The notes beneath the pieces are model-generated. The model was not told where the DNA came from. It did no database searches and worked only from the letters and a program-made list of their open reading frames with translations. Below, piece by piece: positions 7,113-14,171 of a DNA stretch of 42,662 nt. Position numbers and translations under genes: made by a program. The stretch comes from Caldilineaceae bacterium (GTDB lineage: Bacteria; Chloroflexota; Anaerolineae; Caldilineales; Caldilineaceae), in assembly GCA_026989655.1 (NCBI GenBank), contig JALSIX010000034.1, forward strand, positions 1-42,662, read 5' to 3'. Every line of letters starts with the position of its first letter. Position 1 is the stretch's first letter.

Positions 7113-7766
7113 TCAATACACACGGATGGTGGCATGACGCCCCACAAAGGGGTTGTTCTCCAGCTCGTAGCCGATGGTGGTCTCCGGACCATGGCCCGGA
7201 TAGACCACGTAGTCCTCCGGCAGGGTGAACAACTGCTCCTTGATGCTGCGCAACAGGGTGGGGCCGTCGGCCAGAGGCAGGTCGAAACGGCCGATGCTGT
7301 CCCGAAACAGGGTGTCCCCCCCGAAGACCTGACGCCCTTTGTGGTCCACGAAGACCACGTGGCCCGGCGAGTGCCCCGGGGTGAACCGGACCTCCAGGGC
7401 CTCCTGGCCGAAGCGGATGACCTGGCCGTGTTCCAGGAACGCGTCCGGGGGATCCACCGGCTCGGCCTGGAGCCCCAGCCACATCATGGCCCGGGTGGGG
7501 GCATCCTCCAACACCGGCAGCTCCGCCGCGTGGAGGTGGAAGGGAGCCCCGGTCGCGGCCCGCACCGCGTTCACGGCCAATACGTGGTCGAAGTGGGCGT
7601 GGGTGTTGAGGATCCGCTCCACGGTGATGCCCATCTTCGCCACAGCCTCCAGGATCTCCTGGGCCTGGTCCCCGGGGTCGATGATGACCCCCTTGCCTGT
7701 GGCCGGACACCCCAGGACATAGCAGTTCTCCTGCAAGATCCCCACGGTCAACAGGGCCTTCTGCAT
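7113..7766 (-). CDS. Metallo-beta-lactamase fold hydrolase, glyoxalase II-like
   Basis: A 217-residue MBL-fold enzyme with all metal ligands visible: THAHFDH (H56, H58, D60, H61), GHSPGH (H132 or H136), GGDTLF (D151) and YPGHGP (H192). Proteins of this size act as hydroxyacylglutathione hydrolase-like or persulfide dioxygenase-like enzymes, and the sequence alone does not separate these. The start at 7766 has AAGGAG about eight bases upstream. It lies 34 bp after the HxlR regulator on the same strand, so it may be controlled by a thiol-reactive electrophile signal. A glyoxalase II-like role would fit that. Confidence 0.82.
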   Translation of the reverse strand: MQKALLTVGILQENCYVLGCPATGKGVIIDPGDQAQEILEAVAKMGITVERILNTHAHFDHVLAVNAVRAATGAPFHLHAAELPVLEDAPTRAMMWLGLQAEPVDPPDAFLEHGQVIRFGQEALEVRFTPGHSPGHVVFVDHKGRQVFGGDTLFRDSIGRFDLPLADGPTLLRSIKEQLFTLPEDYVVYPGHGPETTIGYELENNPFVGRHATIRVY

Positions 7767-7800
7767 GGCCAAGCTCCTTCGTCCAGATTCCTTGTTCAGG

Positions 7801-8166
7801 TCAGGGCTGTCCGGCACGACACAGCCACCGGTTGCCCCAACGGGCGATCTCCCGGATCACCGGGGCCAGCTCGTGGCCCATCTCGGTGAGACGGTACTCC
7901 ACATGGGGCGGGATGGTGCTGATCTCCTCCCGATGGACCAATCCGGCCTCCTCCAGCATCTTCAGCCGGCTGCTCAAGGTGCTGGGATTCACACCGCCCA
8001 GGGCATCCTGGAGCTCACAGAAACGCATGCTCCCACCCCGAAGCAGGTGGTGGACGATCTGGATGGTCCACTTGAGGCCGATGATCCGGGCCGCCGCCTG
8101 CACCGGGCAGGGATAGAGCGGCGGGAGCGGCTCGGCCAGCGGGTAGGAGGTTCTCGGGCTCGCCAT
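7801..8166 (-). CDS. HxlR-family (DUF24) winged-helix regulator
   Basis: A 121-residue MarR-like regulator. It has the family N-terminus LYPCPVQAAARIIGLKWTIQ, a winged helix (FCELQDALGGVNPSTLSSRL) and the wing VEYRLTEMG. C20, in the CPV motif, matches the conserved cysteine that senses quinones, aldehydes or diamide in B. subtilis YodB, HypR and HxlR relatives. The ATG at 8166 follows GGAAGGA. It begins the minus-strand unit HxlR-MBL-DUF2007 and is divergent from gcvT. Two inverted-repeat operators overlap its own promoter, so autoregulation is likely. Confidence 0.88.
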   Translation of the reverse strand: MASPRTSYPLAEPLPPLYPCPVQAAARIIGLKWTIQIVHHLLRGGSMRFCELQDALGGVNPSTLSSRLKMLEEAGLVHREEISTIPPHVEYRLTEMGHELAPVIREIARWGNRWLCRAGQP

Positions 8167-8213
8167 CGTCGTCCTTCCTTCTGCGTCCACCGCGCGGGGG
8201 CCACACTGCTCTG

Positions 8214-8264
8214 TTTTGTATAGTACTATTTTGTATAGTACTACGGGGAAATATGAGGTGTCAA
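8214..8264 (-). promoter_or_regulatory. HxlR promoter with tandem/inverted operator
   Basis: On the minus strand TTGACA (8264-8259) is followed after 18 bp by TACTAT (8240-8235). Over the -10 and start site lie two exact copies of TTTTGTATAGTACTA (8214-8228 and 8229-8243). Together they form the dyad TACTA-N7-TAGTA (8224-8240). DUF24/HxlR regulators are known to bind short inverted repeats of this TACT...AGTA kind at promoters, so this is a good candidate operator. Confidence 0.65.
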
Positions 8265-8336
8265 CCGACCGTGCCTCCCAGTTCCAGGGCCCTTTCACAG
8301 TGACCGTGGAAACATACCCGAGCAGCTTTCCGGGGC

Positions 8337-8365
8337 TTGTCATTCCCGGTGGCTGTTGCTATACT
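8337..8365 (+). promoter_or_regulatory. gcvT promoter
   Basis: TTGTCA (8337-8342) and TATACT (8360-8365) are separated by 17 bp, a near-consensus sigma70-type promoter. Transcription would start near 8372, about 46 bases before gcvT. No glycine-riboswitch-like leader fits in this space. Confidence 0.7.
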
Positions 8366-8417
8366 CACTCCCAGTGGCCCTTGCCCGCTACCCCCCATCC
8401 ACCGTCGGAGGCCTCTC

Positions 8418-9536
8418 ATGGCTGAGCTCAGACGCACCCGCCTGCACCGAGCCCACGTGGAGCTGGGTGGGCGCATGGTGCCCTTCGCAGGCTGGGAACT
8501 GCCCGTCCAGTACCCCTCTGGCCCCCTGGCCGAACACCACGCCGTGCGGAACGCGGCCGGCATCTTCGACATCGACCACATGGGCCAGATCCGGGTCACC
8601 GGCCCGGATGCCCTTCCCTTCCTCCAGCGGATCCAGGTCTTCGACGCCTCCACCCTGGAGGTCTGGGACGCCCACTACAGCCTGATGACCTACGATGACG
8701 GCACCATCGTGGACGACATCTTCATCTACCGCCTGGACGATGGGTGGATGATCGCGGTCAACGCCGCGAACCGGGAGAAGGACCTGGCCTGGATGCAGGC
8801 CCACACCCAGGGCCTGGATGTCCAGGTCCAGGACATCTCGGAACCCACCTACATGTTGGCGGTCCAGGGCCCTCGGGCCGAGGCGGTGCTCCAGAAGCTG
8901 ACCCAGGCGAACCTGGCCCCGGTCCCCGCGCGGACGGCCCTGCGAGCCCAGGTGGCCGGGGTGGAGATGGTGCTGGGACGCACCGGCTACACCGGGGAGG
9001 ACGGCTTCGAGCTCTTCTTCGACGCGGACCAGGCCGAGACGGTGTGGTGGCGGATCCTGGAGGCCGGCCAGGAGGAGGGCCTGCTCCCCTGTGGCCTGGC
9101 GGCCCGAGACAGCCTCCGCTTCGAGGCCTGCCTGCCCCTGTACGGCCACGAGATCAGCGCGGAGACCACCCCCCACGAGGCCCGGCTCGGATGGGTGGTC
9201 TCCCTGGACAAGGAGGACTTCATCGGGCGGGAAGCCCTCTGGAAAACCCGGCTAGAGGGACCTCCACGGCTCCTGGTGGGGCTGGAGATGATCGATCGGG
9301 CCGTCCCCCGGGAGGGATACCCCATCGCAGTGGAGGGCCGGGTTGTGGGCCACGTGACCACGGGGATGAAGAGCCCCACCTTGGGCACGTTCCTGGCCCT
9401 GGGCTACGTTCCCCGAGGGCACCATCGGCTGGGCACCCAGGTGGAGATCCAGGTGCGGGGCAAGCCCCGACGCGCCCAGGTAGTCCGCCGTCCGTTCTAC
9501 AAGCCCCGCTACAGGCCGGGGCGTGTGTCCCGTTGA
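8418..9536 (+). CDS. gcvT: Aminomethyltransferase, glycine cleavage T protein
   Basis: A 372-residue protein of normal GcvT length. It opens [26 protein letters not shown], contains [10 protein letters not shown] (folate-side region), [14 protein letters not shown] and a C-terminal GcvT_C barrel ([13 protein letters not shown]). GcvT moves the methylene group from the aminomethyl-lipoyl H protein to tetrahydrofolate, releasing ammonia. ATG 8418 has GGAGG seven bases upstream. gcvH follows after 97 bp; gcvP is not in the window. A sarcosine-oxidase-like gene 5 kb downstream suggests wider one-carbon use of this region. The motif quoted first is in two parts: [14 protein letters not shown] and then RMVPFAGWE. 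Confidence 0.93.
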   Translation: MAELRRTRLHRAHVELGGRMVPFAGWELPVQYPSGPLAEHHAVRNAAGIFDIDHMGQIRVTGPDALPFLQRIQVFDASTLEVWDAHYSLMTYDDGTIVDDIFIYRLDDGWMIAVNAANREKDLAWMQAHTQGLDVQVQDISEPTYMLAVQGPRAEAVLQKLTQANLAPVPARTALRAQVAGVEMVLGRTGYTGEDGFELFFDADQAETVWWRILEAGQEEGLLPCGLAARDSLRFEACLPLYGHEISAETTPHEARLGWVVSLDKEDFIGREALWKTRLEGPPRLLVGLEMIDRAVPREGYPIAVEGRVVGHVTTGMKSPTLGTFLALGYVPRGHHRLGTQVEIQVRGKPRRAQVVRRPFYKPRYRPGRVSR

Positions 9537-9633
9537 GCGCCGGGCCAGCTTGGCAACGGGGCGCATGTTTCCCCTGCCTTGCCCGATCCCCATCGGTTCA
9601 CCATCCACGCTCCAGGAGGAGGAGAGACATTCC

Positions 9634-10035
9634 ATGGCGACATACCGGTTCGACCCCAACGCCAAGTACGCCAAGACCCACGAGTGGGTCCGCATGGAGG
9701 ATGGCCTGGCCGTGGTGGGCATCAGCGACGCGGCCCAGGACATGCTCAGCGATGTGGTCTTTGTGGATCTGCCGGAGGTCGGTGAGGAGGTCACTGCCGG
9801 GGATGCCGTGGCCGTGGTGGAGTCGGTGAAGGCCGCGGAGGATGTCTACGCGCCGGTCAGCGGCGTGGTGGTGGAGGTCAACGAGGAGCTGGTGGAGTCC
9901 CCCGAGCTGGTCAACGACGATCCCTACGGCGCCTGGTTCTTCAAGATCCGGCCGGGCAGCACCCTGGAGGAGGAGCTGGCGGCCCTGATGGGCCCCGAGG
10001 AATACGCGAAGCACCTCGAGGAGACCGCACACTGA
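9634..10035 (+). CDS. gcvH: Glycine cleavage H protein (lipoyl carrier)
   Basis: A 133-residue lipoyl-domain protein. The lipoylated lysine is K66 in [13 protein letters not shown], and the N-terminal KTHEWV motif is present. GcvH shuttles the aminomethyl group between GcvP, GcvT and the lipoamide dehydrogenase. The start follows AGGAGGAGAG with good spacing. It is co-directional with gcvT. The following 100 bp to the convergent merR gene hold no clear hairpin terminator. Confidence 0.95.
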   Translation: MATYRFDPNAKYAKTHEWVRMEDGLAVVGISDAAQDMLSDVVFVDLPEVGEEVTAGDAVAVVESVKAAEDVYAPVSGVVVEVNEELVESPELVNDDPYGAWFFKIRPGSTLEEELAALMGPEEYAKHLEETAH

Positions 10036-10135
10036 GGAGACCGCTCCGCTCGGAAACCGGAAGGCCCCTGCCTCCAGCAGTTCCCCAGCGGGTGGGCCTG
10101 GGTGCAGGCGGGCTCGGTCGGATACCGGTCGGGGT

Positions 10136-10570
10136 TCATGGGATCTCGGTCCGGGCCCGGCGCTCCAGGGCCTCCAGGAACGGACACTCCCCCTGCAGCG
10201 CCTCCTGGTCACAGGCCAGGGCGAGATCCGCCAGAGCGGCCCGCATGGCCTGAAGCCGGCGGATCCGGGCATCGAGCTGTTGGATCTTGGCCTGGGTCCG
10301 CCGCTGGACCTCCCCGCAGGAGGTGGTCGCGTCCACCCGCAGGGCCAGCAGGCCCCGGATCTCCTCCAAGGAGAAGCCCAGCTCCTGGGCCTGTTTGATG
10401 AAACGCAGCCGGATCACGGTCTCGGGGGGATACAGCCGATAGCCCGCGGAGGTGCGGGGAGGCTCGGGAAGCAGCCCCCGTCGTTCGTAGTAGCGGACGG
10501 TCTGGGGGTTCACCCCCGCGGCCCGGGCCACCTGGCCCACCGTGAGAGCAGAGGTCCGCTCAGCGTCCAT
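10136..10570 (-). CDS. MerR-family metal-responsive regulator, mercury-type cysteines
   Basis: A 144-residue protein. The N-terminal HTH reads TVGQVARAAGVNPQTVRYYE and RRGLLPEPPRTSAGYRLYPP, followed by the long dimerisation helix and a metal loop. Cysteines are at 85, 120 and 129, spaced 35 and 9, the same spacing as C82, C117 and C126 of Tn501 MerR that bind Hg(II). Activators of this type untwist promoters with long spacers. The ATG at 10570 has GGAGGGG four bases upstream and overlaps the end of the cyclotransferase-like gene by 11 bp. No mer transporter or reductase is in the window, so its target is unknown. Confidence 0.85.
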   Translation of the reverse strand: MDAERTSALTVGQVARAAGVNPQTVRYYERRGLLPEPPRTSAGYRLYPPETVIRLRFIKQAQELGFSLEEIRGLLALRVDATTSCGEVQRRTQAKIQQLDARIRRLQAMRAALADLALACDQEALQGECPFLEALERRARTEIP

Positions 10571-10973
10571 CACCCCTCCCTGCATGGCCTGCCCCGCGGT
10601 GGAACCAGTCTCCGGAGGGGATCCGCCGGCCCCGGGAACGCCAACCCTCCGGCGCCCAGTAGATCCAGGCCTCCTGAGCACCTCCCTCCGTGTGGACGGT
10701 CACCCGGCGACGCCGGTACTCGTGGCCCTCCTCCTCGATCCGGTCCATGATGCCCAGAGCCTGGGGCTCCACAGCCAGAAGATCCCCGTGGACGCGTCCC
10801 CGCCCGGGATAGGCTCCGGGATAGTCGCCGAAGTCATACAGCTCCGCGCCGTCCAGCCAGGCCGGGACGGATCCCAGCACCCGGTGGGCCACCGCGGCAT
10901 GGTACATGCTGTCCCTGGGATCCTGGCCTTCCCGGGGTGGGCGCAGGGTCCCGTAGACGAAGACGTACTCCAC
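10560..10973 (-). CDS. Gamma-glutamylcyclotransferase-like protein (GGCT/AIG2 fold)
   Basis: A 137-residue protein starting VEYVFVYGTLRPP, the hallmark YGTLR loop, followed by LYDFGDYPGAYPG, VHGDLLAV and a conserved acidic segment DRIEEEGHEYRR. The fold cleaves gamma-glutamyl amides to 5-oxoproline in known members, but substrates vary. The GTG at 10973 is chosen because GGAGG lies eight bases upstream and family members start at this point. GTG codons at 11033 and 11027 would only add a Pro/Gly-rich tail. It lies between the VOC gene and merR on the minus strand and is probably co-transcribed with both. Confidence 0.78.
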   Translation of the reverse strand: MEYVFVYGTLRPPREGQDPRDSMYHAAVAHRVLGSVPAWLDGAELYDFGDYPGAYPGRGRVHGDLLAVEPQALGIMDRIEEEGHEYRRRRVTVHTEGGAQEAWIYWAPEGWRSRGRRIPSGDWFHRGAGHAGRGDGR

Positions 10974-11048
10974 CGTCGGGGCCTCCGGTCCACCAGCCCG
11001 ATCCGGCTTCGGGGTCCGTCCCTCCACACGCACCCTCCCCTTCCCCGG

Positions 11049-11966
11049 CTAGGGAGCTCCCTCCCAAGCCGCCACGCCCGCGGCCCAGCGCCGGACGTGG
11101 GCGACAGGCTCTCCAGGAGTGAGCACCACCACATTGCCGGATGGATCCGACAGGCCGATGGCCTCATGGCCCAGGTCCACGGCCCCGCCTGCCGCGTGCA
11201 GCCGGGGGGCCATCTCCTGGAAGGCCTCCCGGTCCTCCAGGCACACGGTGAAGTAGCGCAGGCCCACTGCGTTGTCCGGCGGTGGCGGTGCACCGACCCC
11301 GGCCCAGATGTTCGTGCCGATGTGGTGGTGGTAGCCGCCGGCCGCGAAGAACCGGGCCCCCGGATAGTCCCGTTGGGTCACGCGAAAACCCAACCTCCCG
11401 TGGTAGAAAGCCTCTGCCTGGTCCAGATCGGCCACGTGGAGGTGCACATGGCCGATGTCCGTGTCCGGGTGCAGGCCCTGCCATGGGCGGGGATCGGCCC
11501 GGGCCTCGGCCAGCAGGGCCTCCATGTCCAGCGGATCCGTGCGCATGGCCAGGTGGCCGTCGCGCCACGGCCACCGTTCCCGGGGATGGTCCCGGTACAG
11601 CTCCAGGCCGATGCCGTCCGGATCCGCCAGATAGAGGGCCTGGCTCACCTTATGGTCCACAAAGCCCTGGAAAGGCCACCCGTGCTCGATGAGCTGTTGG
11701 CACACCCGGGCCAGCTCCAGACGATCGGGCAGGCGGAAGGCCACGTGGTAGAGCCCGGTGGTGTGGCGGGGCTTCGGCCGGGCCTGGGGCCACTGGGTCA
11801 ACACCAGCAGGACCGGTCCATGGGCCCGGGCGGCCAGGAAGACCGTGGAGCCGTCCCGATCCACCTCCTGGAGCCCCAGAAGATCGCGGTAGAAGGCCAG
11901 GGAGCGGCCCAGATCGCGGATCTTCAAGTGGACGTGGCCGATGTGGGTGGTGTCCGGCAGCCCCAT
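11049..11966 (-). CDS. Two-domain VOC protein (catechol 2,3-dioxygenase/CatE-like)
   Basis: A 305-residue protein with two VOC (glyoxalase/bleomycin/dioxygenase) domains. Domain 1 starts HIGHVHLKIRDLGRSLAFY and ends DPDGIGLELYRD. Domain 2 starts DIGHVHLHVADLDQAEAFY, with GYHHHIGTNIW in the middle. This is the layout of B. subtilis CatE (YfiE) and relatives, ring-cleaving dioxygenases with Fe(II). Domain 2 keeps two His ligands, but the usual final Glu appears replaced in DPSGNVVVL, so dioxygenase activity is uncertain. ATG 11966 follows GAGGTG. It has its own strong promoter and leads the minus-strand unit with the cyclotransferase-like and merR genes. Confidence 0.78.
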   Translation of the reverse strand: MGLPDTTHIGHVHLKIRDLGRSLAFYRDLLGLQEVDRDGSTVFLAARAHGPVLLVLTQWPQARPKPRHTTGLYHVAFRLPDRLELARVCQQLIEHGWPFQGFVDHKVSQALYLADPDGIGLELYRDHPRERWPWRDGHLAMRTDPLDMEALLAEARADPRPWQGLHPDTDIGHVHLHVADLDQAEAFYHGRLGFRVTQRDYPGARFFAAGGYHHHIGTNIWAGVGAPPPPDNAVGLRYFTVCLEDREAFQEMAPRLHAAGGAVDLGHEAIGLSDPSGNVVVLTPGEPVAHVRRWAAGVAAWEGAP

Positions 11967-12060
11967 GGCGCACCTCGTCCGGGATGGTGGTTCGATGATG
12001 GCTCGCGGAGGCGGTGCCTCCTGAGCGAGCCCAGGCGTGACATGGCACGAACGGCGCAAC

Positions 12061-12090
12061 ACGACACGAATGGCAACGACACGAATGGTA
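12061..12090 (-). repeat. Tandem 15-bp repeat at the VOC transcription start
   Basis: ACGACACGAATGGCA (12061-12075) is followed directly by ACGACACGAATGGTA (12076-12090), one mismatch. A weaker related stretch (GGCACGAACGGCGCA) is just outside at about 12046-12060. The pair begins immediately after the VOC -10 element, at the expected start of transcription. Confidence 0.85.
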
Positions 12091-12095
12091 CAAAA

Positions 12096-12124
12096 AGTAT
12101 AGTGCCCTTGGACGCCCCGGTCAA
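12096..12124 (-). promoter_or_regulatory. Promoter of the VOC-cyclotransferase-merR unit
   Basis: Minus strand: TTGACC (12124-12119), 17-bp spacer, TATACT (12101-12096). Start expected near 12089, giving a leader of about 120 bases. The 17-bp spacer is normal, so this is not the long-spacer (19-20 bp) promoter usually activated by MerR proteins. Confidence 0.72.
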
Positions 12125-12251
12125 GTCCATGGGCGAAACGGCATCCCCCCACGATCCTGGGCGCTGTCCGGCGAAGACCCCGAGAATGGGAACGGGGCCT
12201 TCCTGCCCTGGGCCAGCCGACTGGAGAAGGCGAGGAGGCGCCGATCGCGGG

Positions 12252-12281
12252 TTGATCTCCGACCCCGATCCCCGTTATAAT
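12252..12281 (+). promoter_or_regulatory. mttB promoter
   Basis: TTGATC (12252-12257), an 18-bp spacer and a perfect TATAAT (12276-12281). Start expected near 12288, about 98 bases before mttB. Confidence 0.68.
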
Positions 12282-12385
12282 CCGCACGCAGACCGCTGTT
12301 GCCCCCGAAAAAAGATGGCCTGTGAACCCGGGCTCTCGTGCCGGGCGAACCGGACAGCCGGTGCCCGAGATCTGCGGAGCGTGCC

Positions 12386-13954
12386 ATGGCCGACACCGAC
12401 GAAGCCGGGCAGAGCCGGGCCGAACGGGCGGCTCGTCGAGCCCGCCGGCGCAGGGATCGAGCCCAGACCCCCTTCCTCCACCTGCCCCGGGAGCAGCCCC
12501 ACACCATCCTTCCTCCCCTGGAGATCCTGGACCCGGAACAGGTGGAGCAGATCCACCAGGCCTCCATGACCATCCTGGAGGAGGTGGGGCTGGACTTCCT
12601 GGACGACGAGGCCCTGGACATCCTGGCCCGGGCCGGGGCCAAGGTGGACCGGGAGGCTCAACACGCCTGGCTGGACCGGGAGCTGGTCCTGGAGGCGGTG
12701 AGCCAGGCTCCCAGCACCTTCACCTGGCATGCCCGCAACCCGGCTCGCAATCTGGTCATAGGTGGGGACGCCCTGGTCTTTGCCCCCAACGGCGGCACGG
12801 TCTTCGTCCAGGACCTGGACCGGGGGCGACGGCCCGGCACCCTGGCCGACTACGCGGCCCTGGTGAAGCTGACCCAGATGTGCAACCTCCTCCACACCGT
12901 GGGAGAGCAGTTGGTCGTCCCCCACGATGTGCCCGTGCCCCTGCGCCACCTGGAGCGGCTGCGCCTCGCCGTCACCCTGAGCGACAAGGTCCTCATGGAG
13001 GCGGCCCATGGCCGGGTCATCCCCCAGGACGCGCTGGCCGTGGCCCGACTGGTCTTCGGCGGGGAGCTGCCCCCGGATGGACCGGTCATCGGCGGGGTGA
13101 TCAACGTGAACAGCCCCCTGCGCTACGATGGCCGCATGCTGGGCGGGCTCATCAGCTACGCCCGGGCCGGCCAGGTGACCATCGTCACCCCCTTCATCCT
13201 GGCCGGGGTCATGGGACCGGTGACCCTGGCCGGGGCCCTGGCCCAGCAGAACGCGGAGGCCCTGGCCGGCATCGCCCTGGCCCAACTGGTGCGCCCCGGC
13301 GCACCGGTGATCTACGGAGGCTTCACCACCAACGCAGACCTCCGCTCCGGTGCACCGGCCTTCGGCACGCCGGAAGGGGCCTGGGCCGCCATCGTGGGCG
13401 GCCAGATGGCCCGACGCTACGGCCTGCCCTACCGGGGCAGTGGCACCCTGAACACCTCCAAGCTGCCGGACGCCCAGGCCGCCTCCGAGACCCTGTGGGC
13501 CCTCTGGCCCACCGTCCTGGCCCACACCCACTTCGTCCTCCACGCGGTGGGCTGGCTGGAGGCCGGATTGACCGTCTCCTTCGAGAAGTTCCTCCTGGAC
13601 GCGGAGAACCTGGCCCTGTTCCACCGCTTCCTCCAGGGTTTCCCGGTGGACGAGGAGAGCTTGGCCTTGGCCTCCATCCGGGCCGTGGGCCCCGGAGGAC
13701 ACCACCTGGACACCGCCCACACCCGAGCCCGTTACACCACCGCCTTCTACCAGCCCTTCCTCAGCGACCGGCAGCCCTTCGAGAGCTGGCAGGAGGCCGG
13801 GGCGCTGGACGCGCCGGCCCGGGCCAATCGGCTCTGGAAGGCGCTCCTGGCCCAGTACGAACCCCCTGCCCTGGACCCCGGCCTGGCGGAGGCGCTGGAG
13901 GCCTTCATCGCCCGACGCAAGGAGGAGCTGAGCGGCGCGGATCTCTACGGGTGA
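12386..13954 (+). CDS. MttB-family (non-pyrrolysine) methylamine/betaine methyltransferase
   Basis: A 522-residue protein with a basic N-terminus (10-25) and the MttB fold from about residue 40. Recognisable segments are VEQIHQASMTILEEVGLDFL, APNGGTVFVQDLDRG, PVIGGVINVNSPLRYD and YGGFTTNADLRSGAPAFGTPE. True MttB uses pyrrolysine at an in-frame amber codon. Here the frame has no internal stop, so it belongs to the large non-Pyl group, whose characterised members demethylate glycine betaine, carnitine or similar quaternary amines to a corrinoid protein. No corrinoid protein is encoded nearby. ATG 12386 follows GGAG. A sarcosine-oxidase-like gene lies downstream. Confidence 0.85.
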   Translation: MADTDEAGQSRAERAARRARRRRDRAQTPFLHLPREQPHTILPPLEILDPEQVEQIHQASMTILEEVGLDFLDDEALDILARAGAKVDREAQHAWLDRELVLEAVSQAPSTFTWHARNPARNLVIGGDALVFAPNGGTVFVQDLDRGRRPGTLADYAALVKLTQMCNLLHTVGEQLVVPHDVPVPLRHLERLRLAVTLSDKVLMEAAHGRVIPQDALAVARLVFGGELPPDGPVIGGVINVNSPLRYDGRMLGGLISYARAGQVTIVTPFILAGVMGPVTLAGALAQQNAEALAGIALAQLVRPGAPVIYGGFTTNADLRSGAPAFGTPEGAWAAIVGGQMARRYGLPYRGSGTLNTSKLPDAQAASETLWALWPTVLAHTHFVLHAVGWLEAGLTVSFEKFLLDAENLALFHRFLQGFPVDEESLALASIRAVGPGGHHLDTAHTRARYTTAFYQPFLSDRQPFESWQEAGALDAPARANRLWKALLAQYEPPALDPGLAEALEAFIARRKEELSGADLYG

Positions 13955-13991
13955 GCGAGGAGGCGATACCCGAGAAAGGGACAGGCAGCCG

Positions 13992-14009
13992 GCGCATCTG
14001 AGGATGCGC
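13992..14009 (+). terminator. Short stem-loop after mttB
   Basis: GCGCATC (13992-13998), loop TGAG, GATGCGC (14003-14009): a perfect 7-bp stem 38 bases after the mttB stop. No T-tract follows. The right arm is also the start of an 18-bp tandem repeat, so it may be structural rather than a terminator. Confidence 0.4.
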
Positions 14010-14038
14010 ACTCCCCAACTGATGCGCACTCCCCAACT
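14003..14038 (+). repeat. Two exact 18-bp tandem repeats upstream of the SolA-like gene
   Basis: GATGCGCACTCCCCAACT occurs at 14003-14020 and again at 14021-14038 with no spacer. Confidence 0.92.
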
Positions 14039-14039
14039 G

Positions 14040-14078
14040 AAAGAGATGTGACCGAAACAAAGAGACGTGACCAGAAAG
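14040..14078 (+). repeat. Second, imperfect tandem pair (about 19 bp) in the same leader
   Basis: AAAGAGATGTGACCGAAAC (14040-14058) is followed by AAAGAGACGTGACCAGAAAG (14059-14078), with one substitution and one inserted base plus a changed end. This A-rich stretch is unlike the surrounding GC-rich DNA. It precedes the oxidase gene by about 95 bp. Confidence 0.75.
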
Positions 14079-14171
14079 AAACCGAACCGAAAAGCCGACC
14101 GCTTTGGACGCAGCCCCCGCCTCCAGAGCCCATTTTCTGTGCCCCACTTCCGTATCGGAAAGGACAGAGCC

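Larger units (their letters stand above)
11967..12385. other. 419-bp divergent intergenic region between VOC gene and mttB
   Basis: It holds, from left to right, the VOC leader with two 15-bp tandem repeats (12061-12090), the VOC promoter (minus), about 125 bp with no recognisable element, the mttB promoter (plus, 12252-12281) and the mttB leader. The base composition around both promoters is distinctly A/T-richer than the flanks. No extra gene is supported. Confidence 0.7.

Noticed and set aside
8366-8417. Glycine riboswitch before gcvT
   Set aside because: The leader is only about 46 bases, too short for a glycine aptamer.
12386-13954. Pyrrolysine-containing true MttB
   Set aside because: There is no in-frame amber codon; the frame is all sense codons, so it is a non-Pyl homologue.
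14003-14078. CRISPR-like direct repeats
   Set aside because: Only two adjacent copies of each unit, no spacers of even length and no cas genes. They are tandem duplications.
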